From Rhodospirillales bacterium URHD0017 (GTDB lineage: Bacteria; Pseudomonadota; Alphaproteobacteria; Reyranellales; Reyranellaceae): a DNA stretch of 64,000 bases. The notes under the pieces were generated by a model. The model was not told where the DNA came from, did no database searches, and was given only the letters and a program-made list of their open reading frames with translations. The stretch covers positions 124,001 to 188,000 of the forward strand of contig FODP01000014.1 of assembly GCA_900110395.1 (NCBI GenBank), read 5' to 3'. The translations under genes were made by a program, and so were the position numbers. This document shows, piece by piece, positions 1-8,732 of this stretch; positions within the stretch are counted from its first letter, which is position 1; every line of letters starts with the position of its first letter.

Positions 1-513
1 GGCGTTGCGGTAGCCCTGGCCATGGGCGCCAGCGCAGTGATCGCTACGGGCCGCAGTCAGCAGGCCCTCGACGATCTGGTGCGGCGCTTCGGCCAGCGGG
101 TGCGGCCGGTGCGCATGGCGATCGACGAGGAGCGCGATCGCCAGGCCATCCTCAACGCGGCGCCGGCGCCGATCGACTGCGTGCTCGATCTCCTGCCGCC
201 GGCGGCGACGCCGGCGCAGGTGCGGGCCGCGCTGCTCGCCGTGCGGCCCTATGGCCGCGTTGTGCTGATGGGCGGTGTCCGTCAGGACATCGCCGTTCCG
301 TATGGCTGGCTGATGCGCAATTGCATCGCCATCCGCGGCCAGTGGATGTATTCGCGCGATTCCATCCCCCGGTTGGTGGCAATGGTGCGGGGCGGGCTGT
401 TGTCGCTGGGTCATCATGAGGCCAAATGCTTCGGCCTCGATGACGTGAACGAGGCGATCGCCTATGCCGCGGCCAATGCCGGCCCGTTCAAGATGACAGT
501 GCTGCGCCCCTAG
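1..513 (+). CDS. Zinc-type alcohol dehydrogenase, C-terminal part (5' end outside window)
   Basis: The reading frame is open from the first base, so this is the last 170 residues of a longer protein. The start GVAVALAMGAS, followed by IATGRS about 13 residues on, looks like the nucleotide-binding Rossmann fold of the medium-chain dehydrogenase/reductase superfamily. The later stretch RPYGRVVLMGG is the typical strand and turn of the same fold. The catalytic zinc-binding N-terminal half lies outside the window, so substrate and metal content cannot be judged. The stop TAG is directly followed by the stop of a convergent gene with no spacer. The family call is fairly safe; specificity is unknown. 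Confidence 0.8.
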   Translation, partial: GVAVALAMGASAVIATGRSQQALDDLVRRFGQRVRPVRMAIDEERDRQAILNAAPAPIDCVLDLLPPAATPAQVRAALLAVRPYGRVVLMGGVRQDIAVPYGWLMRNCIAIRGQWMYSRDSIPRLVAMVRGGLLSLGHHEAKCFGLDDVNEAIAYAAANAGPFKMTVLRP

Positions 514-903
514 TCACTCCGTCCCATGGTGACTGCCGTCAGTGCCGGATATGTCACTGACGCCGCCCCAAAAATCCGCCGGGGCGGCGGCAGTCGAGAA
601 ATCTGCGCCGCTGCGGGCCAACCGAAAGAACAGCGCTCTCAGCGCTTCATAGTCGTCGTGCGCGGGGTTGCCGGCCGCCTTCTCGAATTCGGCCAGCGGG
701 AGGAAGGCGGCATAGCCCAGCGCAAGTTGGTGACGAGGCAGCCGGCACTTGGCACTGGCTGCCCGGATCTGGGCCACCGTGTAGAACCTGCTGGCGCCGT
801 AGTCCCGCAGCAGTCGTGGCCCGAGGCGTTGCGCGAACTTGGGAGCGCACCGCCTTTGGTCGATCCTGCGGATCAGCCGCTCGAGCCTGCCAAACAGGGT
901 CAC
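514..903 (-). CDS. Small conserved hypothetical protein, DUF6559-like
   Basis: A 129-residue basic protein starting at GTG, preceded by AGGGAG at 5 nt spacing. The N-terminal half is rich in Arg and Leu; the centre contains RDYGASRFYTVAQIRAA and a later DDYEALRALFF. That layout resembles small DUF6559-family proteins, but this is recalled from family resemblance and not searched. No signal peptide or membrane segment is visible. It lies 32 nt downstream of the RND permease stop on the same strand, so it may be the last gene of that operon, although nothing links it to efflux. Function unknown. Confidence 0.6.
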   Translation of the reverse strand: MTLFGRLERLIRRIDQRRCAPKFAQRLGPRLLRDYGASRFYTVAQIRAASAKCRLPRHQLALGYAAFLPLAEFEKAAGNPAHDDYEALRALFFRLARSGADFSTAAAPADFWGGVSDISGTDGSHHGTE

Positions 904-935
904 GGTCGCTCCCTGACGAAAGAGAGCAGCTTACC

Positions 936-3900
936 CTATTCGGCGGCCATCGGCAGCGGCATGGGCGCCGGCGCCGGGACCGCGGCAGGCCGCGTTGCCG
1001 GCCGCTTGACCCGGAACCACGCGGCGTAGAGCGCCGGCAGGAACAGGAGGGTGAGGGCGGTCGCCACAAGGAGGCCGCCCATCAGCGCCACCGCCATCGG
1101 GCCCCAGAACACGCTTCTCGAGAGCGGGATCATGGCGAAGATGGCGGTGCCGGCGGTGAGCAGGATCGGCCGGGCACGGCGCACGGTGGCGTCGATCACG
1201 GCGTCCCAGGCCGTGTGACCGGCGGCGATGTCCTGGTCGATCTGGTCGACCAGGATCACCGAGTTGCGCATGATCATGCCGGCGAGTGCGATCACGCCCA
1301 GCAGCGACACGAAGCCGAAGGGCTGGTTGAACACCAGCAGGAACAGCGACACGCCGATCAGGCCCAGCGGCGCCGTGAGCATGACCAGCGCGAGCTTGGA
1401 GAAGCTCTGCAGCTGCAGCATCAGGAACAGCATCATCAGGAAGGCCATGACCGGCATCATCTTGAAGATCGAGCCCTGGCTCTTGGCGCTCTCCTCACTG
1501 TCGCCGCCGACCTCGATGCGATAGCCCGTCGGCAGCTCGGCGCGCACCGGCGCCAGCGCCTTGTCGATGCGGGCGGCGACGTCGGGGCCCTGCACGCCGT
1601 CGATCACGCCGGCGCGCACCGTCATCAAAAGCTCCTTGTTGCGCCGCCACAGGATCGGCTCCTCGAGCTCGAAGCGCAGGGTGGCGAGCTGGGCGAGCGA
1701 GACCACGCCGCCGTTGCCGGTGCGGAGATTGATCGCTTCCAGACCTTCGACGCTCAGCCGTTCGGCCGGCACGGCGCGGGCCACCACGTCGATCGTCTCG
1801 GTGCGATCGCGATACTGCGTCACGGTCACGCCCGACAGCAGCGTCTGCAGCGTGTTGCCGAGAAGCTGGGAATCGACACCGAGGGCGCGCGCCTTGTTCT
1901 GGTCGACTTCGAGCCGCACGGTCTTGGCAAGCTCGTTCCAGTCGAAGTTGATGTCGCGCGTGGCGGGATAGGCCTTGAACACCTGCCGGACCTGCTCAGC
2001 GACGACGCGGACCTGCTGCGGATCGTCGCCCAGCACGCGGAACATCACCGGATAGCTGACCGGCGGGCCGTTCTGCAGGCGCTGCACGCGGGCGCGCACC
2101 GCCTCGAAGCCGTTGGCGAACAGCTGGTTCAGGTCGGCGACGACGCGCTCGCGCGCCTGCAGGTCCTTGGTCATGACGATGACCTGGCCGAAGTTCGCGT
2201 TGGAGAGCTCCGGCACGGTCGGCAAGTAGAAGCGCGGGCTGCCGGCGCCGACATAGGACGTGTAGAAGGCGACGTCGTGGTTCTCGCCCAGCCACTTCTC
2301 CAGGCGGCGCACTTCGCGGTCGGTGGCGGCCCACGAGGCGCCCTGGGCCAGCTTCAGGTCGACGATCAGCTCGGGCCGGTTGGCGGTCGGGAAGAACTGC
2401 TTCTGCACCAGCGTGAACGCGCCCATGGCGGCGACGAAGGCCAGTGCCGTGATGGCGATGGTGATCCTGCGCCAGGTCACGCACCACACGACCAGCTTGC
2501 GGAAGGCCGTGTACATCCGTCCGCCATAGGGATCCTGATGATGGACTTTGGGCGTGGGGAGCAGGTGATATCCCATCCACGGCGTGAACAGCACGGCCAC
2601 GAACCACGAGATCACCAGCGACAGCCCAACCACCCAGAAGATCGAGTTGGTGTACTCGCCTGCGCTCGAGCGCGCGAAGCCCACCGGGACGAAGCCGACG
2701 GCGGTGACGAGCGTGCCGGTCAGCATGGGGAAGGCGGTCGAGGTATAGGCGTAAGTCGCGGCCTCGAGCCGGCTCGCACCTTGCTCCAGCTTCACCATCA
2801 TCATCTCGACGGCGATGATGGCGTCGTCGACCAGCAGGCCGAGCGCAATGATCAGCGCGCCGAGCGAGATCCGCTGGAAGTCGATGCCGAGCAGCAGCAT
2901 GGCGACGAAGGTGATGGCGAGCACCAGCGGCACCGACATCGCCACGATGACGCCGGTGCGCACGCCTAGGCTGATGAACGACACGACCAGCACGATGGCC
3001 AGTGCCTCGAGCAGCGAAGAGATGAACTCCTCGAACGACTTGTCGACGACTTCGGGCTGGTTGGAGACGCGGTGCACCGTGATGCCGACCGGCAGGTCCT
3101 TCTCGACCTGGTCCATCACCTTGTCGAGCGCCTTGCCCAGGGTCTGGACGTTACCGCCCTGGGCCATCACGACGCCAAGCCCGATCACCGGCTTGCCCTT
3201 GAAGCGCATGGAGATCTGCTGCGGATCCTGGTAGCCGCGCTTGATCTCGGCCACGTCCGACAGCATCAGCGTACGGCCGTTGGCGCTGAAGGGCAGGGAG
3301 GCCAGCTCCTCGGCCGAGATTGGCGCACCCTCGACACGTACCGACACGCGCTCGCCCTTGGTCTCGACCGTGCCGGCGGCGACGATGGCGTTCTGGCGGC
3401 GGACGACCTCGAGGATCTGGTCGACCGGGATGCCCAGCATGGCCAGCCGGGCATGGCTGAACTCGATGTAGATCTTCTCGTCCTGCAGGCCGATCAGGTC
3501 AGCCTTGGTGACGTCGGGCACGCGCAGCAGACGCTGGCGCACGGCCTTGGCGATCTCCTTGACCTCGGCCGGCGAGAAGCCGTCGGCCTCGAAGGCCCAG
3601 ATCAGGCTGTAGGTGTCGCCGTATTCGTCATTGAAGAAGGGCCCGGCCACGCCCTGTGGCAGCGAGCCCCGGATGTCGCCGACCTTCTTGCGCACCTGGT
3701 ACCAGAGGTCGGGGACCTTGCCGGGCGGGGTATCGTCACGCAGCGAGACGTAGATCACCGTCTCGCCGGGCTTGGTGTAGCTGTTGACGAAATTGATGTA
3801 GGGCAACTCCTGCAGCTTGGTCTCGATCTTCTCGGTGACCTGCTGCTCCATCTCGCGCGAGGTGGCGCCCGGCCAGGCAGCCGACACCACCATCTGCTTG

Positions 3901-4037
3901 ATGGTGAAAGGCGGATCCTCGCCGCGGCCAAGGTTGAAGAAGGCGTAAACGCCGGCCGCGACCAGGGCGATCATGAAGAACACGGTCAGCGTGCTGTACT
4001 TCAGCGCGAGCGCCGACAGGTTGGTGCGTGTGGTCAT
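936..4037 (-). CDS. RND-family efflux transporter permease (AcrB-like)
   Basis: A 1033-residue inner-membrane proton/drug antiporter of the resistance-nodulation-division family. The start is ATG at 4037 (MTTRTNLSALALKYS), preceded by GGGGAGGGACTC; the longer open frame upstream is only a shadow of the adaptor gene. An N-terminal membrane helix (about residues 13-32) is followed by two large periplasmic loops and two helix bundles. The TM4 proton-relay pair is present in GLLVDDAIIAVE. In the TM10 region the segment ALAGMIMRNSVILVDQ has Arg where AcrB has its essential Lys, as in several RND subgroups. The gene lies 41 nt after the adaptor gene in the same operon. No outer-membrane TolC-type gene is nearby, so the pump probably uses one encoded elsewhere. 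Substrate not predictable. Confidence 0.95.
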   Translation of the reverse strand: MTTRTNLSALALKYSTLTVFFMIALVAAGVYAFFNLGRGEDPPFTIKQMVVSAAWPGATSREMEQQVTEKIETKLQELPYINFVNSYTKPGETVIYVSLRDDTPPGKVPDLWYQVRKKVGDIRGSLPQGVAGPFFNDEYGDTYSLIWAFEADGFSPAEVKEIAKAVRQRLLRVPDVTKADLIGLQDEKIYIEFSHARLAMLGIPVDQILEVVRRQNAIVAAGTVETKGERVSVRVEGAPISAEELASLPFSANGRTLMLSDVAEIKRGYQDPQQISMRFKGKPVIGLGVVMAQGGNVQTLGKALDKVMDQVEKDLPVGITVHRVSNQPEVVDKSFEEFISSLLEALAIVLVVSFISLGVRTGVIVAMSVPLVLAITFVAMLLLGIDFQRISLGALIIALGLLVDDAIIAVEMMMVKLEQGASRLEAATYAYTSTAFPMLTGTLVTAVGFVPVGFARSSAGEYTNSIFWVVGLSLVISWFVAVLFTPWMGYHLLPTPKVHHQDPYGGRMYTAFRKLVVWCVTWRRITIAITALAFVAAMGAFTLVQKQFFPTANRPELIVDLKLAQGASWAATDREVRRLEKWLGENHDVAFYTSYVGAGSPRFYLPTVPELSNANFGQVIVMTKDLQARERVVADLNQLFANGFEAVRARVQRLQNGPPVSYPVMFRVLGDDPQQVRVVAEQVRQVFKAYPATRDINFDWNELAKTVRLEVDQNKARALGVDSQLLGNTLQTLLSGVTVTQYRDRTETIDVVARAVPAERLSVEGLEAINLRTGNGGVVSLAQLATLRFELEEPILWRRNKELLMTVRAGVIDGVQGPDVAARIDKALAPVRAELPTGYRIEVGGDSEESAKSQGSIFKMMPVMAFLMMLFLMLQLQSFSKLALVMLTAPLGLIGVSLFLLVFNQPFGFVSLLGVIALAGMIMRNSVILVDQIDQDIAAGHTAWDAVIDATVRRARPILLTAGTAIFAMIPLSRSVFWGPMAVALMGGLLVATALTLLFLPALYAAWFRVKRPATRPAAVPAPAPMPLPMAAE

Positions 4038-4078
4038 GAGTCCCTCCCCGGCCTCAATCGATTGAGAGGGTCGTTCGG

Positions 4079-5233
4079 CTAGCGCGCGGCCTGCTGCTGC
4101 GGCTGGACGGGCTTCACCTTCTGTCCCGCCTCCAGCTTGTGGACGCCGGCGGTGGCGATCAGCTCGCCGTCCTTGACGCCCGAGGCGATGGCTGCGGTCG
4201 CGTCGCGCCAGCGCGCGATGGTGACGGTGCGCAGTGCAACGGTGCCGTTCTCCTTGTCGACCACCCATACGGCGGGCTGCGTGCCGCGCTGGAAGATCGC
4301 CGACAGGGGCACTTCGGCGACGGTCTGGGCGTCCGGACGCTCGAAGGCGAGCGTCGCGGTCATGCCGAGCCCGATGAAAGGCGGCTGCTCGATGACGCTG
4401 AAGCGCGCCGGATAGGTGCGCGTCATCGGATCGGCGCTGGGCGAGAGCTCGCGCAGGCGCACGGTGTAGCGATGGCCGGGGTCGGACCACAGTTCGAAGC
4501 TCGCGGCCCGTGCCTCGCGCACGGTCTTCAGCCGGTGCTCGGGCACGCCCACCACGATTTCAAGCTCATCGGTGCGTGCTACGCGCACGACGCCCTGGCC
4601 CTGCGCCATCACCTGGCCGACTTCGGCCTGCACCGCGGTGACCACGCCCTCGGTATCGGCGCGCAGCTCGGTGTAGGCGAGGTTGTTCTCGGCCGAGGAG
4701 AGCTGGCTCTTGGCCTGCTCGACGCGGGCCTGGGCCGTGGCGGCGAGCGACTGGCGCTGTTCCATGGTCTGCGCCGTGAACACGGCCGTGCCGCGCAGGT
4801 TGAGATAGCGCTCATGGTCGGCCTTGGCGCGGGCGTAGTCGGCTTCGGCCGAGGCGAGGGCGGCGCGGGCATTGTCGACGGCCAGGCGATAGTCGGCGGG
4901 GTCGAGCTGGGCGATCAGGTCGCCCGGGTTGACCGTGGTGCCGACATCAATGGCGCGGGTGACGATCTTGCCGGCGACTCGGAAGCCCAAATTGGTCTCG
5001 ATGCGCGGCACGATTGTGCCGGCCAGCACCAGCGACTGGCTACGGCGCTGGTAGGCGATCTCGACGACGCGCGCCGGGCGGACGACGGGCTCATTGGCAG
5101 CGGCGGGGCGGGAGGCGTTGGCCGTCCAGGAAAGGGCCGCAAAGCCGGCGGCGGCCGCTGCTCCGGCACCCAAGACGATGGCCACAGCTTTGAAGGGAAC
5201 CTTGCCGAGGAGCTGGGCGTACGGAACACGCAT
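4079..5233 (-). CDS. RND efflux periplasmic adaptor subunit (HlyD/AcrA family)
   Basis: A 384-residue membrane-fusion protein that would link the RND permease to an outer-membrane channel. An N-terminal hydrophobic segment (about residues 15-35, KAVAIVLGAGAAAAAGFAAL) anchors or exports it. Then come a barrel-sandwich/biotinyl-like half (GKIVTRAIDVGTTVNPGD), an alpha-hairpin rich in Ala and Gln (residues about 110-175), the second lipoyl half (RADTEGVVTAVQAEVGQV) and beta-barrel and membrane-proximal domains. I chose ATG 5233, which has GGAAGGA 9 nt upstream, over the TTG at 5251 because the SD lies between them. It is first in the operon with the permease and divergent from the TetR regulator, whose likely operator lies between. 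Confidence 0.93.
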   Translation of the reverse strand: MRVPYAQLLGKVPFKAVAIVLGAGAAAAAGFAALSWTANASRPAAANEPVVRPARVVEIAYQRRSQSLVLAGTIVPRIETNLGFRVAGKIVTRAIDVGTTVNPGDLIAQLDPADYRLAVDNARAALASAEADYARAKADHERYLNLRGTAVFTAQTMEQRQSLAATAQARVEQAKSQLSSAENNLAYTELRADTEGVVTAVQAEVGQVMAQGQGVVRVARTDELEIVVGVPEHRLKTVREARAASFELWSDPGHRYTVRLRELSPSADPMTRTYPARFSVIEQPPFIGLGMTATLAFERPDAQTVAEVPLSAIFQRGTQPAVWVVDKENGTVALRTVTIARWRDATAAIASGVKDGELIATAGVHKLEAGQKVKPVQPQQQAAR

Positions 5234-5259
5234 GGCTAACCGTCCTTCCAAGGTTTACA

Positions 5260-5318
5260 CTGTTCAGAAGACCGCCTGAACAGCGTTAACTGAACATTGA
5301 TAAGTTATCGGCGTTCAG
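5260..5318. promoter_or_regulatory. Operator region between efflux operon and its TetR-type regulator
   Basis: The divergent gap holds a perfect inverted repeat, CTGTTCAG at 5260-5267 and CTGAACAG at 5276-5283, with an 8-nt spacer. A second pair of half-sites, CTGAAC at 5290-5295 and GTTCAG at 5313-5318, follows. Four GTTCAG-type half-sites in 59 nt between an RND operon and a divergent tetR gene are what a TetR/AcrR operator should look like. That the regulator represses both directions is inference from this layout. Confidence 0.75.
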
Positions 5319-5346
5319 ATAAGAGTCAAGTGGAAGGAGATCGTTT

Positions 5347-6009
5347 TTGACAGGGTTCTCGACAGTGTTGCCCGCCGGCCGCAAGCGCCGCGGCGAAGGC
5401 CATACCCGCCGTGAGGAGATCCTCCAGGCGGCCAAAGACCTGTTCCTGGAGCAGGGCTACGATTCGACCACCATCCGGCGGATCGCCGATCGCGTCGGCA
5501 TTTCAGCGCCTGCGCTGTACCTCTACTTCAGGGATAAGGAAGCGCTGATGCTGGCGCTGTGCGATCAAACCTTCGCGCACCTGATCGAGGCCGTCGCGGA
5601 GATCGAGAGGACGGTGGCAGATCCACTGGAGCGGGTGCGTCGATTTGGCGAGGCCTACGTCCGCTTCGGGCTGACCCATCCCGACGAGTACCGCCTGGTG
5701 TTCCTGAACGCCAACATTCCGGAGGCCATCCGCAAGGTCGGCCATCGCGCCGCGACCGATGATCCGACGAAACCCGGTGTCGGCGGCGCGCTGGTCTTCA
5801 AGCGCCTCGTCGCGTTTCTCGTCGAACTCGAGGCGTCGGGCACCAAGCTCAACTACCCGCCGGACACGTGCGGCGAGCTCTGCTGGATGGGCCTGCATGG
5901 CCTGGTCTCGGCCTTCATCCTGAAGCCCGAGTTCCCGTGGTCCGACCGCGAGCTGCTGATCAAGGGCATGCTCGAGATCCACCTGAAGGGAATCCTGCGG
6001 ACCCCCTGA
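5347..6009 (+). CDS. TetR/AcrR-family transcriptional regulator of the divergent efflux operon
   Basis: A 220-residue regulator. The TTG start at 5347 is supported by GGAAGGAG 7 nt upstream; no ATG lies near. The N-terminal helix-turn-helix runs roughly over residues 20-65 (REEILQAAKDLFLEQGYDSTTIRRIADRVGISAPALYLYF), the standard TetR domain with the YLYF end of the recognition helix. The C-terminal part (LERVRRFGEAYVRFGLTHPDEYRLVF) matches the WHG/TetR_C type ligand domain of regulators such as those next to RND pumps. It is divergent from the adaptor gene, and the inverted repeats at 5260-5318 are its probable binding sites. The ligand is unknown. Confidence 0.9.
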   Translation: MTGFSTVLPAGRKRRGEGHTRREEILQAAKDLFLEQGYDSTTIRRIADRVGISAPALYLYFRDKEALMLALCDQTFAHLIEAVAEIERTVADPLERVRRFGEAYVRFGLTHPDEYRLVFLNANIPEAIRKVGHRAATDDPTKPGVGGALVFKRLVAFLVELEASGTKLNYPPDTCGELCWMGLHGLVSAFILKPEFPWSDRELLIKGMLEIHLKGILRTP

Positions 6010-6025
6010 TCAGGGTGAACGAGCC

Positions 6026-6625
6026 GTGGCATCGTTTCGCGAAGCCGAACTTGCCGGCTGGTCCAAACGGGCCACGAGCTACGATGAACTCTTCGTTGCC
6101 CTGACCAACCAGGCGATCGCGCCGATCGTTTAGATATTGAGTCCCCTCGATGGCACGCGCGCGCTCGATGTGGGCTGCGGACCGGGGCACCTGGCGGCGG
6201 CGCTCGCCTTGGCAAGGCGCGCGAAAACTACCTTGCCATCACGTTTCGCCAGGCCGATGCCGAGGCGCTGCCCTACGACAGTGGCGCGTTCGATCGCGTT
6301 TCGTGTGCGTTCGGCGTGATGCACTTCGACCGACCCGACGTCGCCATCGCCGACGCGTTCCGCGTGCTGCGGCCGGGCGCGGCTATGCCGACCGGCTTTG
6401 CAAGACAGGCGCGTCGAGATTCGCTGGACGATGGAGCGGCCAGAGGCGCTGCTCGACCTCATCTACGCGGGCGCCGTGCGGGTCGCGATGATCCTCGAGG
6501 CGCAGGAGCCCGTTCGCCGGGCCCGCATACACGAGGCGATCCTTGCGGCGGTAAGACTCCGCGCTGGCGCGACCGGGTTCGAGATCCGCAGACCCGTGGT
6601 GCTCGCCTGCGGCGTCAGGCGCTAG
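6026..6625 (+). pseudogene. Decayed class I SAM-dependent methyltransferase
   Basis: Pieces of one methyltransferase appear in order but in different frames. From GTG 6026 the frame reads ASFREAELAGWSKRATSYDE and then hits an in-frame TAG at 6131-6133. It resumes as LDGTRALDVGCGPGHLAAAL, the glycine-rich SAM-binding motif I. Near 6220 the sense shifts to another frame (FRQADAEALPYDSGAFDRVS, then VMHFDRPDVAIADAFRVLRPG), and after about 6395 it returns to the first frame (ERPEALLDLIYAGAVRVAM) up to TAG 6625. The segment between motif I and FRQADAEALP and the part after RVLRPG are also shorter than in the family, so there are deletions as well as a stop and shifts. It is not functional as read. 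Confidence 0.8.
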
Positions 6626-6653
6626 TCGATCGCCGCCAGGTCGGCGCCGGCGA

Positions 6654-6956
6654 TCAAGCGTTCTGCAGGACGTGGACGGCGCGGTTGGCCACGAGGTCCT
6701 TGTTCTTTTCGCCGTAGGCCTTCATGTGCGCCGAGGCGCCGTGGGCCTTGAGGTGGTCCATGCTCTCCCACTTCTCGATAACGACGAAAGTGTCGGGGCC
6801 GAACTTGGCGAACGGGCCGCCGTCGGTGTCGACCGTGGCGCCGTACTCGATGCAGCCCTTCTCGGCGTGCACCGCGGGCACGTTGGCCTTGAAGTTTTTC
6901 AGGATCTCATCGCGCTTGCCGGGCTTGGCGGTGATGATGGCGACGACGTGGATCAT
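6654..6956 (-). CDS. Antibiotic biosynthesis monooxygenase (ABM) domain protein, YgiN-like
   Basis: A 100-residue single-domain protein starting at ATG 6956 with GGGAGGAAACC just upstream. The order MIHVVAIITAKPGKRDEIL, then VHAEKGCIEYGATVDTDG, then FVVIEKWESMDHLKAHGAS matches the small dimeric ferredoxin-like fold of quinol monooxygenases and ABM proteins. It lies 22 nt downstream of the amidohydrolase gene on the same strand and is probably co-transcribed. The real substrate is unknown; many family members have no proven activity. An 8-bp inverted repeat (6628-6635 with 6648-6655) overlaps the stop codon between the convergent 3' ends, but no T run follows it. Confidence 0.85.
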   Translation of the reverse strand: MIHVVAIITAKPGKRDEILKNFKANVPAVHAEKGCIEYGATVDTDGGPFAKFGPDTFVVIEKWESMDHLKAHGASAHMKAYGEKNKDLVANRAVHVLQNA

Positions 6957-6978
6957 GGTTTCCTCCCGTTTCAAATGA

Positions 6979-8664
6979 CTAGGCAGCCTTGCCATGGCGC
7001 AGCAGGCGCCCCGGCAGCTTGTCGTTTGCCGCCACGGCGTCCTTGCCGTTGCGGCGGATGAGCTTGCCGTTGACGATCACGGCATCGATGCCGCTCGCCT
7101 CCGACACCAGCCGGTCGGCGCCGGCCGGCAGGTCATAGACGCGCTTCAGCGGGCCCGGACCGACCGTCTTCGGATCGAACACCACGACGTCCGCCGGCCT
7201 GCCTTCGGCCAAAAGGCCGCGGTCGGTGATGCCGAACATCTCGGCCGGCCGCTGCGTCAGATTGTGAACGGCCTGCTCGATTGTGAAGGTCTTGCGCTCG
7301 CGGACCCAGTGTCCGAGCAGGTAGGTCGAGTAGCAGGCATCGCAGAGCTGGCTGGCGTGCGCGCCGGCGTCGGACAGCGCGATGATCGTGTTGGGATCGG
7401 TGATCAGCTCGGCCACTTCCTTCTCGTCGAAGTTCATCACAGCCATGCGGAAGCGTGCCTTCAGGTCGTTGGCGAGTGCGAGGTCGAGCGCCAGATCGAC
7501 CGGGTCCTTGCCAAGCTTGGCGGCAGCGGCGGCCAGCGGCTGCTCCTCGAGCTCGCGCGCTGACGGCGCCCAGGCGATGATCACGCGGTCCCACCAGTTG
7601 CGGAACAGCGGCGTCACTTCGCTGCGCAGCTTCTCGCGCCACGCCGGATCGGCATAGGCGCGGCGGCGCATGCCGGGTGTCTTGGCGTCTGCGACTGTGA
7701 GCTCGTTCATGAACTTCATGACGTCGAAGATGAACGGCTCGGCGAAGGTGAACTCGAAGTTGAGCGGCCGGCAGCTCACCTGCGGGATCACCAGCGCCCC
7801 CGACTTGCGCTGCTCGGCAGCGAGGTCGAGCTGCTTGCGATGGCCGCCCGGTCCGTAGAGGTAGGAGAGCAGGGCGGTCCAGGTCACCGGAACGTTGTAC
7901 TTGCGGCTGACCTCGGCCATGTGCCGCGTGGAGAAGTCGCGGCCGATGGTGATCTGCATCAGGCCGCGCTTCAGTTCGCCCATCACCGAGACAAGCGCAT
8001 CCATCTCCTCGACCGTCGCCTGGCGGCTGGGCACCGGCTTGCCGGCATAACCGTTGTGGCTCACCGCTACCGAGGTGCCGAAGCCGATGGCGCCGGCGTC
8101 CATCGCCTCGCGCACCAGCTTCTTCATCGCCGCGATCTCGTCGGCGGTGGCGGCGCGCTCGGTCGATTCCTCGCCCATGACATAGAGGCGCAGCGGCGTG
8201 TGCCCGAACAGGGCGGCAACATTGATCGCCGAGCCGCGCTTCTCCAGCGCGTCGAGGTACTGCGGGAAGGTCTCGAACGGCCAGTTCGTGCCAAGGCCCG
8301 CCTCGAGCGCTTCGAGGCTCATGCCCTCGACCTTCTCGAGCGTCTGCATGATGAGCTTGCGATGGATCGCCTTGGTCGGCGCGACGCCGAAGCCGCAGTT
8401 GCCGATCACTGTCGTGGTGACGCCATGCCACGGCGAGATGCTGAGCATGCGGTCCCACAGGATCTGGGCGTCGTAGTGGGTATGCACGTCGACGAAGCCC
8501 GGCGAGACGATCTTGCCCTTGGCGTCGATGGTCGTGACGGCAGCGCCTTCGGCCTTGCCCAGGGCCACCACCTTGCCGTCCTTGATGCCGAGATCACCCG
8601 TGAAGCCCGGCTTGCCCGAGCCGTCGACGATCGTGCCGCCCGTGATCTTGAGGTCGTAGGTCAT
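6979..8664 (-). CDS. Amidohydrolase, N-acyl-D-amino-acid deacylase (D-aminoacylase) family
   Basis: A 561-residue metal-dependent hydrolase. ATG 8664 gives MTYDLKITGGTIVDGSGKPG, the usual start of this family, where the beta-sandwich domain precedes the TIM barrel; the longer frame upstream would run into the divergent promoter. The metal-binding motif FVDVHTHYDAQ lies near residue 67. The C-terminal part holds TDRGLLAEGRPADVVVFDP, the return of the beta-sandwich domain. Family members hydrolyse N-acyl-D-amino acids or related amides, but many carry this annotation without proof. It is divergent from the tartrate dehydrogenase-like gene and upstream of the ABM gene in the same direction. Confidence 0.88.
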   Translation of the reverse strand: MTYDLKITGGTIVDGSGKPGFTGDLGIKDGKVVALGKAEGAAVTTIDAKGKIVSPGFVDVHTHYDAQILWDRMLSISPWHGVTTTVIGNCGFGVAPTKAIHRKLIMQTLEKVEGMSLEALEAGLGTNWPFETFPQYLDALEKRGSAINVAALFGHTPLRLYVMGEESTERAATADEIAAMKKLVREAMDAGAIGFGTSVAVSHNGYAGKPVPSRQATVEEMDALVSVMGELKRGLMQITIGRDFSTRHMAEVSRKYNVPVTWTALLSYLYGPGGHRKQLDLAAEQRKSGALVIPQVSCRPLNFEFTFAEPFIFDVMKFMNELTVADAKTPGMRRRAYADPAWREKLRSEVTPLFRNWWDRVIIAWAPSARELEEQPLAAAAAKLGKDPVDLALDLALANDLKARFRMAVMNFDEKEVAELITDPNTIIALSDAGAHASQLCDACYSTYLLGHWVRERKTFTIEQAVHNLTQRPAEMFGITDRGLLAEGRPADVVVFDPKTVGPGPLKRVYDLPAGADRLVSEASGIDAVIVNGKLIRRNGKDAVAANDKLPGRLLRHGKAA

Positions 8665-8732
8665 CGTTGGCCCTTGGGCTTGCTCCAAAACACCCGTCCA
8701 GTATACGTCGTTCGGCGTCGCAGGAGGAAAGC

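Noticed and set aside
816..2969. 717-codon plus-strand frame across the RND permease
   Set aside because: Antisense shadow of a clear permease gene; composition dominated by Arg, His and Asp.
4038..4490. N-terminal extension of the RND permease
   Set aside because: It overlaps the adaptor gene in another frame and has Arg/His-rich shadow composition; ATG 4037 has a strong SD.
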